A DNA stretch of 64,000 nt from Pseudomonas sp. GL-B-19 (lineage in GTDB: Bacteria > Pseudomonadota > Gammaproteobacteria > Pseudomonadales > Pseudomonadaceae). Below are positions 15,251-23,641 of the stretch, piece by piece (position 1 is the stretch's first letter; every line of letters begins with the position of its first letter). The stretch is from NCBI RefSeq assembly GCF_019956415.1, contig NZ_JAHBDK010000019.1, forward strand, positions 62,001 through 126,000, written 5' to 3'. A program made the position numbers and the translations under genes. The notes beneath the pieces were generated by a model that saw only the letters and a program-made list of their open reading frames with translations, was not told the origin of the DNA and searched no databases.

Positions 15251-15638
15251 AAATATTTGTAGGGTAAAGAGTGGTTTTTTGTGCGGTAAGGTTGATAAAT
15301 AAAGGGAGTGGTAGATCAATTTCGTCTATTGAAATAAATATTATGGAGTCGCCCAGTTTTAATTCGCTGTCTCCATCTTCATCGCTAGATATGAGTTTGG
15401 CCGTTTTGCAGAGCTTTCCAGAGTAAAAATATAATGACGGTATGCAATCGGTGGACGGGCTGATGTTTGTGTTCCAAATGAAGTCATCATCATCAATCTC
15501 CATCTCTACATCATATGTCTGATTTTCCTCAAGCGTGGAACTTGAAAAAAATGACCTTCCAGTCCCGTAAGTTGTAGAGAACTCCGCGAAGGTGCCGAGC
15601 GCCATAGGTTCTATGATGTGCTGTATCGTTGCCTTCAT
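15249..15638 (-). CDS. Small immunity-like protein
   Basis: A 129-residue acidic protein (YDVEMEIDDDDFIW, SSDEDGDSELKLGDSIIFIS), probably beta-rich and cytoplasmic. I do not recognise a named family. Its position between the DUF6896-like gene and the DUF2247-like gene in AT-rich DNA behind an rhs gene indicates an immunity or orphan immunity role. It shows only a faint resemblance in the GD-x-I-x-I-I region to the protein at 13417-13782. ATG 15638 is the natural start. Confidence 0.55.
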   Translation of the reverse strand: MKATIQHIIEPMALGTFAEFSTTYGTGRSFFSSSTLEENQTYDVEMEIDDDDFIWNTNISPSTDCIPSLYFYSGKLCKTAKLISSDEDGDSELKLGDSIIFISIDEIDLPLPLFINLTAQKTTLYPTNI

Positions 15639-15735
15639 CTATTTAGTTCCTAGTGGAGCGCGAACAACAGAGTTATCAATATTTATTACGTTACTAATTA
15701 AATCGAGTGTCCCCTTTATTTCTAGTTGTAGGGAG

Positions 15736-16152
15736 CTATTGGTTATGCTCGAAAAAATATAGATCTGAATTGGAGTTGCTAATTTTTTTGATTTTTTTCA
15801 TCTGTGCGTATTGGCTAAGTTCTGCTTCAACTAGTTTTAGGTCCGTGTATTTTTGGTGTTTGTCTGGGAATTCACATGCGTAATTGTACAGCCGCCATGC
15901 GTCAAACCCATCTGTTCTTTCGTTAGGGCCGTAGTCAAAATCTATACAGAATTCTGGGTATTCGATCATGCAACCTTTGCCATGAAGTTGGTAACTTATA
16001 CCGGGGCTTAATTCTCCGCGTTGTTCGATTTTTTTTTCACGCCATAACGCTAGGAGAGATCTCGAGCCGAATTGCCTTTCGAGTAAAACTAGCGAGTCCT
16101 CTACAGCGGTTAAAAAATCGAAAATTAATGACTCAAGCTCTTTGTTTTTCAT
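15736..16152 (-). CDS. DUF6896-like immunity protein for Rhs toxin 1
   Basis: A 138-residue protein whose ATG overlaps the stop of rhs copy 1 by four bases, the standard position of a cognate immunity gene. The motifs YQLHGKGCMIEYPEFCIDFD and DGFDAWRLYNYA match what I recall of the DUF6896 family, reported beside polymorphic toxins. It should bind and neutralise the ParB-like C-terminal domain of the upstream Rhs protein in the cytoplasm, an inference from position. AT-rich codon use contrasts with the Rhs core. Confidence 0.7.
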   Translation of the reverse strand: MKNKELESLIFDFLTAVEDSLVLLERQFGSRSLLALWREKKIEQRGELSPGISYQLHGKGCMIEYPEFCIDFDYGPNERTDGFDAWRLYNYACEFPDKHQKYTDLKLVEAELSQYAQMKKIKKISNSNSDLYFFEHNQ

Positions 16153-19100
16153 CTTCTAGGACGCTCCAGTCTGTCATTGCCAACATTTTTTGCAGAATCT
16201 AACACGTCATCAAGGGTTGCGTAGTTTTTGTTTCCGTAAGCTTTTAAGTCTTTGACTAAATTTATGCTTACCGGTGTGTGGGTGCGCCGTGCAGCTGCCG
16301 CTCGATGGTGTCCATCTACTATGTAATAGTTACCTTCGTGTTCAACGACGTCGATTGGTTTTTCTTTATTGAAGCCGTTACTACGCATGTCATTTGCGAG
16401 GTTTTCAACTCGTTTAGTCGATCCTTTGCCTTCAATGCTATGCGTGCGATTAAGTAGGTTGGGGTCCACATCATGCAAGACTACTGGGATTTTAGGACTG
16501 CCCTCATCTACTTTTGCCTTTTCTTCCGAGCGCTCTTGGGCTTTCTCTGGCTTACCTCCATCAGATCCAGGACACCCATTCAACCCCAACGGATCCACCC
16601 ACCCCGTAGGGTTAGGCACGTACTGGTAGTTATTCAACCCACCCGCAAGCTTGATCGGATCCGGCGTCAGAAACCGCCCGGTCCCCGGATTGTAGTAGCG
16701 ATGCCGGTTGTAGTGTAAGCCCGTCTCCGCATCGAAGTACTGCCCCTGAAACCGCAACGGGTTGTCAATTTCGGCAACATCGAGTGCAGCGAGATTGCCA
16801 TAAGCGCGATATTTCGCCGACCACATGATCTCGCCGCTGTAGTCCGTGAGCTCCTGCGGCGTACCGAGATGATCGAGCTGATAGTAAAACGGCGTCGCCT
16901 TCAGTGGGCCTTCGCCATCCAGCATCACCAGCGGACGGAAACTACCCGGTTCATAAACGTAAGTGCGATAGCGGTTGTCAGCGCTTTCGGCGACGAGGCG
17001 TTCGCCTTGCCACAAAAATTCGGTGGTGCTGCCGTCGACGGTTTTTTCGATGCGTCGGCCGAAGGCGTCGTACTTATAGGACGCGACGCTACCCCCGGGC
17101 AGGCTGGCACCGATCAAACGGTGCTGGCAGTCGTAGCGGTAATCGGTGACGAGTTTCTGCCCGGTGCCGCGACGTTCGCGGGTCAGGTTGCCGTAGGCGT
17201 CGTAGTCGTAGTGGCGGTCGCCCTGCATCAGCAAGCGGTTGCCTTTGACGTTGGCCAGGTTCGCGGCGGGTTGATCGCCTTGGCCCAGCAAGTTGCCGGC
17301 CGGGTCGTGGGCGAAGCTTTCCGGGGTGCTACCACGGACGTTGATCAGGCGGTCGAGCGGGTCGTAGTGGTAGCTGCGATTGCCTTTGCGGCTGTCGTCG
17401 ATGCTAGTGAGGTTGCCATTGGCGGCGTAAGCGTAGCGACGGTGGAAGAGGTTTCGATCTTTTTGGCTGACACTGTGTGCTTGCAGACGGCCTTGTTCGT
17501 CGTACTGGTATTGGCTGAGCAGCAGGCCTTGTTGGCGTTTTTGCTCCAGACCAGCGTTGAACTGGTGGGCGGTCAAGCGAGAGCCGTTGAGGTCGATACT
17601 GCTCAGTTGACCGCCGCGCTGATGGTGGTAATCGAGCTTGCTGCCGTCCGGGAGGCGGCAGTGTTTCAGTTGACCGACGGTGTCGTACTGGTAGCGGAGG
17701 GTGCCCCAGCCTTGATGTTCCGTGATCAGGCGGTCTTGCAGATCGTATTCATACGCCAGCGGCCAGTTGCCGTCATCGACGTTGACCAAGCGCCCGAAGG
17801 CGTCGTAGCTGTAGTGAATTTCTTCGCCATCGGCCAGGGTTTTGACCAGTAAGCGCCCAGCAGCGTCGCGCTGATATTCGGTAACCAGTTCGCTGCCATC
17901 GTCGCCGAACTCGGTTTTCTTCAGCAGTTGGCCGTTGAGGTCGTATTCATAGGCGGTGCGACGGCCATCGAAACCGGTCTCCTGCTGGATCAGGCCGTTG
18001 GCGTGGTAGTCGAGGTGGTAGTGCTCGCCACGTTCGTTCTCGATTTCTGTCAGCAGCAATCTCGAGTTGTCGTAGCGATAACGCAACTGGCTGCCGTCCG
18101 GATTGATCCGGCGGCTGACCAGGTGCAGACCATCGGCGTATTCGTAACGCGTCACACGGCCCAGCTCATCGCGCTCTGCGGTAACGCGGCCGTACGGGTT
18201 GTAAGTGAACGCACGGCTGGCGCCACCGGGCAGGGTGACTTGCGTCAGGCGGCTGACTGCATCCCATTGGTAGTGGGTGATCGCGCCGGTTTCTTCCTGA
18301 CGGGTGATCTGCCGGCCCAAGGCGTCGTAACGGTATTTGCGTTGACCGCCGTCAGGCAGGCTTTCTTCCAGCAGTTGTCCGAGGTTGTTCCAGCCCAGTT
18401 GATGGCGGCTGCCATCGGGATGACGGATTTCCAGCAAGCGGCCTTGGCGGTCGTAGCTGTAGAAGGTGGCGTTGCCGTGCGGATCAATCTGCTGGGTTAT
18501 GTCGCCTTGATTGTTGCGCTGATACTTCCACGTGGCTTTGCCGCGATGGACATCGCTCACGAACCCATTGCTGTATTCGTACGTGACCGGTTCGTCTTCC
18601 GGAGGAATGACCGCCGTCATCAAGCCGTCTTCGTCGTACCGGTATTCGGTCACGGCGCCCAGCGGATCTTTTTCTGCGATCAACTGGCCCTTGTCGTCGT
18701 AGGCCTTGTGGTGTTCCGCGCCATCGGGGTCTATCTTGCTGATCAACCGCGCTTTATCGTCGTGGGTATAAACCTCTTCGCTGCCATCGGCGTTAGTAAC
18801 CGTGACGCTACCTTTATCGTCCCAGACGTAGTGTGCTTCCATCTGCGAGAAACTCGCCCAGTGATGGACGCAACGCGCGAGCTTGCCTTCGTTCTCCCAT
18901 TCCCAGAAGAAACTGGCGCCACCCGCCAATTGCCGTTCGAGAATCACGTGCTGATCGTTGTAGCGATAGTGCTCGGCTTCACCGGCCGCGTTCTTCGCTT
19001 CAATCAGGCGATGCTGCGCGTCATAGCTGTACGTGACCAGCGTCTGGACGGTGTTCCAGGCATCTTCCAGAGTGTCCGCCGGAAGGAACTGCTGATAGTC

Positions 19101-20819
19101 GACGGCGACAATGTGCTTTCGGTCGTAGCGCAGGAGGAGGGCGCGACCGGCACCGTTATCGAGGCGTTTGATTCGCCCGTGAATATCACGGGTGATGTGC
19201 AACCGGTTGCCATAGCTGTCGCTGACGGCGATGAGGGTTGCGCCTTTGCTGTTGTAACGGAAGTGGTAGAAGGAAGGGCGACTGCCTGCCTGTGCCAGAA
19301 CCAGTTCCGAAGGATCGTCGCCGATAAAAATCGCTGCGCGCGACAGGCTGTTGGTGATAGCGGGGCGTTGCTGGCTCGGAAGTGGAAACGGCGTGGCACG
19401 GTTTTCGTGGTCGGTCCAGATGACTTCATCACCGTTGATCTCAACACGGTGCGCCAGCGCATGGCTCCAGCCGTATCCCAGGCCACAATCGATTTCCACG
19501 GCACTGGTTCGGTACAGGCGCGTCCACTCAAAGGGCAGCAGGCCGTCGAGTTGACCATCGGTCAGCGTCAACAGCTCTTCACCAGTGACCATCGAAACGG
19601 GGCACTTGTCTGTGCAGGTTTTCGCGGCGGGTTCAGCGCTTTTGTCGGCGGGTGTCGTGGCTTGCCTGGAGACATCATCGCCGGTTTTGCCCTTGCCCAA
19701 TTTCGCGTTTTTCTTCCCGTCAAAACGCAACTGGGCCAAGCCATTCTTCATTTGTGCCGTCACACCACGGGCCGCAACGGCCGTGTATTTCGTGACGTAT
19801 TCCATGAAGCCTTTGATGATCTTGAACACCGACTCCACAAAGCCAGTGACTGCCTTGATGATGATTTCGCCGTACTTCTTCAACCGCGCGGCGAGGTAGA
19901 TGACGCCGGTACCTTCCGCGGCGATGGTCAGCACGATCGAGATGACGATGTCGATGGCGATACCCACGACCGCCGCTGTGGTCATTTTTGCCACATCGCC
20001 AGCCATCTTCATCGGTGGCAGGCCTGCCAGCCAGATGATGGCGCTGCGCACCATCAGGAACAGCGCGGCCTCGTCGCTGGCCAGCAACATGGCCTTTTTC
20101 ATGACGTCGGGTGCTTGTTTGGCGAGGTCGATCAGTTTTTGGGTGCCTGCACCGAGGTCCTTCGCAAACTTGCCCGGGTCTTGCAGGATGTCAAGCACCA
20201 GACTGATGCCATCCCAGACCCCTTTGATCGCTTCCCAGCCTCCTTCAAGGATGCCGTTGCCGACAGCCATGGCGGTGCCGGAGGCTGACACGTTGGACCA
20301 TTGAGGTTTGAAGCCCGCCCATTCCTTGCGCAGGAAGCCTTCCAGGTCGGCGGTCAGACCGCCATAGGAACTGAACAGCGTATCAATCTGCGCCGGTGTC
20401 ACTTCATTGTGAACGCGGATCTTGTAGAACTTGCCCGGAACACCTTCTGTCCAGGCTGCTTTGCCTTGAGCATCCAGTTTGACTTTGCTGACCGCGCCGC
20501 CTTCCACTGCCACGATTTCGACTTCGATGTCACCCAGTGGGATGTCGTAGACCGATTCGAATTTACTCTCGATCAGCAGTGGCCCTTTTAGTGGGCACTG
20601 CGCGACGTTCGAGGTGAAGTCGCCGTCAGTCACGCTGACTGATGTACTGGTGTTGCCCACCTTGATCACTCGTTCCATGCCGAGCAGGGAGGGCAGGTCT
20701 GCTGCGCGGCTGCCTTTATCGGCGATCTTCGCGTACCAGGTTTTGGTTTGTTCCTGGTACAGCTTCAGACTGTCCTTGAACGTACTCAGTTGGTTGTCAA
20801 CGTAGGCAACGCGATCCAT
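16149..20819 (-). CDS. Rhs-family T6SS effector 1 with ParB-like C-terminal toxin
   Basis: A 1556-residue Rhs protein. Residues 1-240 form an N-terminal region without a PAAR domain. About 245-310 hold hydrophobic segments like those that help effectors enter target membranes. DUF6531 begins near 402 (CPVSMVTGEELLTLTDGQLD), followed by many YD repeats. The core ends with RFLTPDPIKLAGGLNNYQY and WVDPLGL near residue 1413. The last 141 residues are the variable toxin; its GNYYIVDGHHRAAAARR motif is that of a ParB/Srx-like nuclease fold. The start overlaps the DUF4123 gene (TGATG) and the stop overlaps the immunity gene. Delivered on VgrG, probably with the help of the DUF4123 protein. The nuclease target is unknown. 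Confidence 0.92.
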   Translation of the reverse strand: MDRVAYVDNQLSTFKDSLKLYQEQTKTWYAKIADKGSRAADLPSLLGMERVIKVGNTSTSVSVTDGDFTSNVAQCPLKGPLLIESKFESVYDIPLGDIEVEIVAVEGGAVSKVKLDAQGKAAWTEGVPGKFYKIRVHNEVTPAQIDTLFSSYGGLTADLEGFLRKEWAGFKPQWSNVSASGTAMAVGNGILEGGWEAIKGVWDGISLVLDILQDPGKFAKDLGAGTQKLIDLAKQAPDVMKKAMLLASDEAALFLMVRSAIIWLAGLPPMKMAGDVAKMTTAAVVGIAIDIVISIVLTIAAEGTGVIYLAARLKKYGEIIIKAVTGFVESVFKIIKGFMEYVTKYTAVAARGVTAQMKNGLAQLRFDGKKNAKLGKGKTGDDVSRQATTPADKSAEPAAKTCTDKCPVSMVTGEELLTLTDGQLDGLLPFEWTRLYRTSAVEIDCGLGYGWSHALAHRVEINGDEVIWTDHENRATPFPLPSQQRPAITNSLSRAAIFIGDDPSELVLAQAGSRPSFYHFRYNSKGATLIAVSDSYGNRLHITRDIHGRIKRLDNGAGRALLLRYDRKHIVAVDYQQFLPADTLEDAWNTVQTLVTYSYDAQHRLIEAKNAAGEAEHYRYNDQHVILERQLAGGASFFWEWENEGKLARCVHHWASFSQMEAHYVWDDKGSVTVTNADGSEEVYTHDDKARLISKIDPDGAEHHKAYDDKGQLIAEKDPLGAVTEYRYDEDGLMTAVIPPEDEPVTYEYSNGFVSDVHRGKATWKYQRNNQGDITQQIDPHGNATFYSYDRQGRLLEIRHPDGSRHQLGWNNLGQLLEESLPDGGQRKYRYDALGRQITRQEETGAITHYQWDAVSRLTQVTLPGGASRAFTYNPYGRVTAERDELGRVTRYEYADGLHLVSRRINPDGSQLRYRYDNSRLLLTEIENERGEHYHLDYHANGLIQQETGFDGRRTAYEYDLNGQLLKKTEFGDDGSELVTEYQRDAAGRLLVKTLADGEEIHYSYDAFGRLVNVDDGNWPLAYEYDLQDRLITEHQGWGTLRYQYDTVGQLKHCRLPDGSKLDYHHQRGGQLSSIDLNGSRLTAHQFNAGLEQKRQQGLLLSQYQYDEQGRLQAHSVSQKDRNLFHRRYAYAANGNLTSIDDSRKGNRSYHYDPLDRLINVRGSTPESFAHDPAGNLLGQGDQPAANLANVKGNRLLMQGDRHYDYDAYGNLTRERRGTGQKLVTDYRYDCQHRLIGASLPGGSVASYKYDAFGRRIEKTVDGSTTEFLWQGERLVAESADNRYRTYVYEPGSFRPLVMLDGEGPLKATPFYYQLDHLGTPQELTDYSGEIMWSAKYRAYGNLAALDVAEIDNPLRFQGQYFDAETGLHYNRHRYYNPGTGRFLTPDPIKLAGGLNNYQYVPNPTGWVDPLGLNGCPGSDGGKPEKAQERSEEKAKVDEGSPKIPVVLHDVDPNLLNRTHSIEGKGSTKRVENLANDMRSNGFNKEKPIDVVEHEGNYYIVDGHHRAAAARRTHTPVSINLVKDLKAYGNKNYATLDDVLDSAKNVGNDRLERPRR

Positions 20820-21556
20820 CAGCCTTGCTCCAGAATCAGGTGGTTTAACAGTGCTTCATTCAGGTTTTTCGGAGCATCCGGCCGGCGCACGAAACGGGCG
20901 ATTTTCAGCTTCAGGTTGCTCTCGGGATAAGCGGTGTAGATGTCTGGACGTTCCGTCTCCAGCCATTGCATCAGGTTGCCGATCAGCGTTAACGGATTCT
21001 TCTTGGCCAGGCCATCCAGCAACCCCTTTGGCACCTCCCACCAAGGCCAATCCTTCGCCTTCGGCACCGCCCTCGGCCCAACCTCCAGCCGCTTCCCATT
21101 AATCAGATACCGATCAAACACCGGCAGCACTTCCCCCGCCGCATCGCCGAGTCCTTCCAGAATCGGGTAGATATGCCGCCCATCCCAAAACCGGAAAAAC
21201 ACCTCGGTCCCATCGGGCATGCGCACTTGGGTCAGGCTGCGAAGGTGTTCGAACACCACCTCCGGCATGCTGGTTGAAACCGCCAGCCAACCCCAGTCCT
21301 GCGCGTCTGTTTCGGCAATCCACGGTAGAAAACCGGAGTTGGGCTTCAACTCGGTGAGGTAAGGCATTACCTGTTGCCAACTCGCGTAGGGAGTTCCGCC
21401 CCAGATCGGGGTGGCCTGGGTGGTGGGGTCATTCTGGTAAAGCGTCTTCAGCGCATCGGCATCGCTGGCTGCGCTGACGATCAGATACAGGTGTTCGCCC
21501 GTTTGCAGCGGGATCTCGGATAACCAGGCCTGAGGGGAAATGCTTTCAGATGTCAC
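20819..21556 (-). CDS. DUF4123 T6SS effector chaperone, copy 1
   Basis: A 245-residue DUF4123 protein. This family loads effectors onto VgrG and is consumed before secretion. Start GTG 21556 aligns with the start chosen for the paralogue at 28297-29034. The body runs LYLIVSAASDADALKTLYQ, WGGTPYASWQQVMPYL, ETDAQDWGWLA and the C-terminal RFVRRPDAPKNLNEALLNHL. It is almost identical in its central part to the second copy, showing a recent duplication or gene conversion. Its stop overlaps the rhs start by one base. It has no vgrG of its own; the only vgrG is 7.5 kb upstream. Confidence 0.92.
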   Translation of the reverse strand: MTSESISPQAWLSEIPLQTGEHLYLIVSAASDADALKTLYQNDPTTQATPIWGGTPYASWQQVMPYLTELKPNSGFLPWIAETDAQDWGWLAVSTSMPEVVFEHLRSLTQVRMPDGTEVFFRFWDGRHIYPILEGLGDAAGEVLPVFDRYLINGKRLEVGPRAVPKAKDWPWWEVPKGLLDGLAKKNPLTLIGNLMQWLETERPDIYTAYPESNLKLKIARFVRRPDAPKNLNEALLNHLILEQG

Positions 21557-21580
21557 AACTGTCGTCCTTGATGAGTGAAT

Positions 21581-22336
21581 CTAAAAACTCATATCAGCTT
21601 CAATATTTTCTTCGTAAGTCGAGAGCAGCGTTTCAACGCTTTTGTTTCCGGAGTATTTCTCCTTCAGCTGCTGATCTGTACCTTTGCAATATTTGTTTAT
21701 ATTGCTGATGGCACGATCGAGATTCCCCGGGTCGGCAGGGTCCGGTTCAGGAATGTCGCCACGCAGCGAGTCACAGTTGTCTCTACTTTTGATGTAGCTG
21801 GAGACGTCTGTCGGTACGGAGCTTTGTCGTTCCGTTTCGCAAGATTGATAGGTTAGCTCTACGTCGTACCCGAGACTTAAATACAAATGACCATTCAAGC
21901 GTCCATTTTTTCTTGAGTAAAGATGAACGCCTTCTTGGCTTAAGCATGTGCTGATTGTTGTTGCTTGCCCCTTGACTTCAACTGCTGACACACCGTGTTC
22001 GCTTACATTTTTACCCACCACGGCTATGCCGATGAAAGGCTCTTTGTATTGAATGTCGAGCCCGTAGATGTGCATGTCGGCTTCGTTGAGCAAATCGGTT
22101 ACGTCACCCGGTTGCTGTTTTTCCCCATTTGATTTTGTTGATTTGCAGCAAGCGACGACTCCGTTGGCTTTAGGGAACTGGACTGAGATGGAATCGTGGC
22201 TCGAAATTTCCTGAGTGGTATATAAATAAGCCTTTCCATCTGGAGTGCTTCAAACGAATCCAAATTCTGCGTTCTCAGCAAGCGCTGATGTGGAAAGTAC
22301 GGTTAAAATTATGAGCAGAACTTGTTTGGTGTTCAT
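21581..22336 (-). pseudogene. Secreted protein gene interrupted by one in-frame TGA
   Basis: ATG 22336 opens a clean signal peptide (MNTKQVLLIILTVLSTSALA) that meets a TGA at codon 29 (22250-22252). The same frame continues without a break (STPDGKAYLYTTQEISSHDS) into the 170-codon open stretch ending at 21581. Without the stop the product would be 250 residues, periplasmic, with several cysteines (VVACCKS, TCLSQEG, TYQSCET). I do not recognise the family. It lies between the two Rhs modules, so a periplasmic immunity role is possible but unproved. A TGG to TGA change would explain the break. Confidence 0.7.
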
Positions 22337-22726
22337 CGGTTGGCCCGTGTGGAAGGGGTAAAATAGGTTCTATTAGTTTTATGTGAACTTATAGGGCGAA
22401 GGAAAAATGAGAAATCGGTGACGAGTGTTTTTGCTGTAAGTGATGAATTATTTTCCTGTTTTTTTATTTTTTTATAGGTGTCCATTGAAATAAGCAACGG
22501 ATTTCGGGTTTCAGTAGTATCACGATTTGCGAGATTACTGCAGGCTCAGTATTTTGTGGCTGCGTGGTCGTGCCGTTGCGGTCGGGCGTTGGGGGAACAG
22601 GTGTAAGCGTATTTTAGGACTAAAAAACCGTGAAAATAAACCCGTCCCCTTTGTGTTCATCTTTTGATTTTTATTCAGGAGGTTTTTTGGGCGTGTGGAA
22701 ATACATTTGTTGCTTTGCTGTGATTC
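22337..22726. other. Intergenic region with a half palindromic element
   Basis: About 390 AT-rich bases with no gene. It holds one arm of the palindromic element (GAAAATAAACCCGTCCCCTT, 22631-22650) with no recognisable second arm. The rest shows no repeat or coding sense that I can support. Confidence 0.5.
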
Positions 22727-22945
22727 TTAAATGGCCCATTTGTCTAAAGGCAATACGTTCATATTTTTTGAGAATGTCTCTTTCGCTTCTCCGAGTGTCA
22801 TATGGTTCCGGTCGCTGTATTGTTCAGGATCAATTACTCCGTTGTCTTCCCATTTGCACAGATCACAAATTTCGTAGTTTACTCTCGACGATAATGTGCG
22901 GTAACTGCAGCAAGGACAAGCTTCCATTGGTTCGATGAGTCCCAA
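22727..22945 (-). CDS. CPCC-type cysteine-rich small protein
   Basis: A protein of 66 to 72 residues with the pattern ACPCCSYRTL, then CDLCKWEDNG and NHMTLGEAKETF, typical of the Cys-rich CPCC family that probably binds zinc. Such proteins often occur near polymorphic toxin loci. The start is uncertain: TTG 22945 begins right after the preceding gene's stop, and ATG 22927 gives MEACPCC. No good ribosome site is seen for either, so it may be translated by coupling or be poorly expressed. Confidence 0.65.
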   Translation of the reverse strand: MGLIEPMEACPCCSYRTLSSRVNYEICDLCKWEDNGVIDPEQYSDRNHMTLGEAKETFSKNMNVLPLDKWAI

Positions 22946-22948
22946 TAC

Positions 22949-23254
22949 TTAATGCTTGCCGAATCCCATTTTTTTCATTTGGCTAGATAAATACAAATTT
23001 GTAACGCTCTTGTATTGTGAGTGCAAAGCAATCAATAACAACTCGTCCTAAAGAGGATTCTGTACGTCACTTGGCGGTTCGTCGTTTGAGATAAGTAGAT
23101 GTTGCATTTCTTTTGAAAGCAAGGAGAACACTTCGTCGCTGTCATCAATCCCCCGCCAATTCAGTAGCAGTGATTCACGCGCATCATTGTTGAGAGCAGC
23201 TAAAGCTTTTTGGCTCAGCTTGTAAACTGCATCGGATCGAGAGGTTTTTTGCAT
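22949..23254 (-). pseudogene. Immunity-like gene interrupted by an in-frame TAG
   Basis: ATG 23254 opens 68 codons (MQKTSRSDAVYKLSQKALAA and onward) ending in TAG at 23048-23050. The same frame continues for 32 more codons of plausible sequence (DELLLIALHSQYKSVTNLYL, SSQMKKMGFGKH) to TAA at 22949-22951. The full product would be 100 helical residues. I do not recognise the family. It lies behind the immunity gene of Rhs 2, so it is most likely a decaying orphan immunity gene. A truncated 68-residue product is the alternative. Confidence 0.6.
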
Positions 23255-23335
23255 GTTAAAGTACTTTTGCTAAATCAATTGCTGAATTCGTATAAAAATA
23301 TGTCTGTTTCCTTTCTTTGTCTTTCTTGGTTGTTT

Positions 23336-23641
23336 TTATATTTCTATTTTGATTAGAGCATTGGATATTACCTGTTGTAGTTCTTTCCAGTTTTTTGCTT
23401 TTTCGCTGAAAATTGGTTGCTCCCAATCATGGGATTTAATTAGTGAGACTTTGAAAGTGCCATCTTCGCAGAACTCCGGATACCAGCCGATATCAATGAG
23501 TTGATCATGGGGGAAAACAGCTTGGAATAGATCCTCCTTTAAATCATCAATAATTATTGATATATCAATATCTTGATTTAGGTGGGATATGTCATCAAAT
23601 GTGATTCTTCCGCCAAGTTCAATTATTTTTTTCGTGTTCAT
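23336..23641 (-). CDS. Cognate immunity protein candidate for Rhs toxin 2
   Basis: A 101-residue acidic protein whose ATG directly follows the rhs stop (TAAATG), the normal place for the cognate immunity gene. Seen are a short N-terminal strand (IIELGGRITFDDI), an acidic DISIIIDDLKEDL and the motif IGWYPEFCEDGTFKVSLIK. No family name is recognised. It should neutralise the C-terminal domain of Rhs 2 in the cytoplasm; this is inferred from position, not shown by sequence. Base composition is AT-rich. Confidence 0.7.
   Translation of the reverse strand: MNTKKIIELGGRITFDDISHLNQDIDISIIIDDLKEDLFQAVFPHDQLIDIGWYPEFCEDGTFKVSLIKSHDWEQPIFSEKAKNWKELQQVISNALIKIEI

Noticed and set aside
17928..20288. Very long plus-strand open frame opposite the rhs gene (786 codons), and similar ones at 16869-17852 and 24335-25345
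   Set aside because: These are antisense shadows caused by the GC-rich third codon positions of the Rhs repeats. They lack ribosome sites and read as valine/alanine-rich nonsense.
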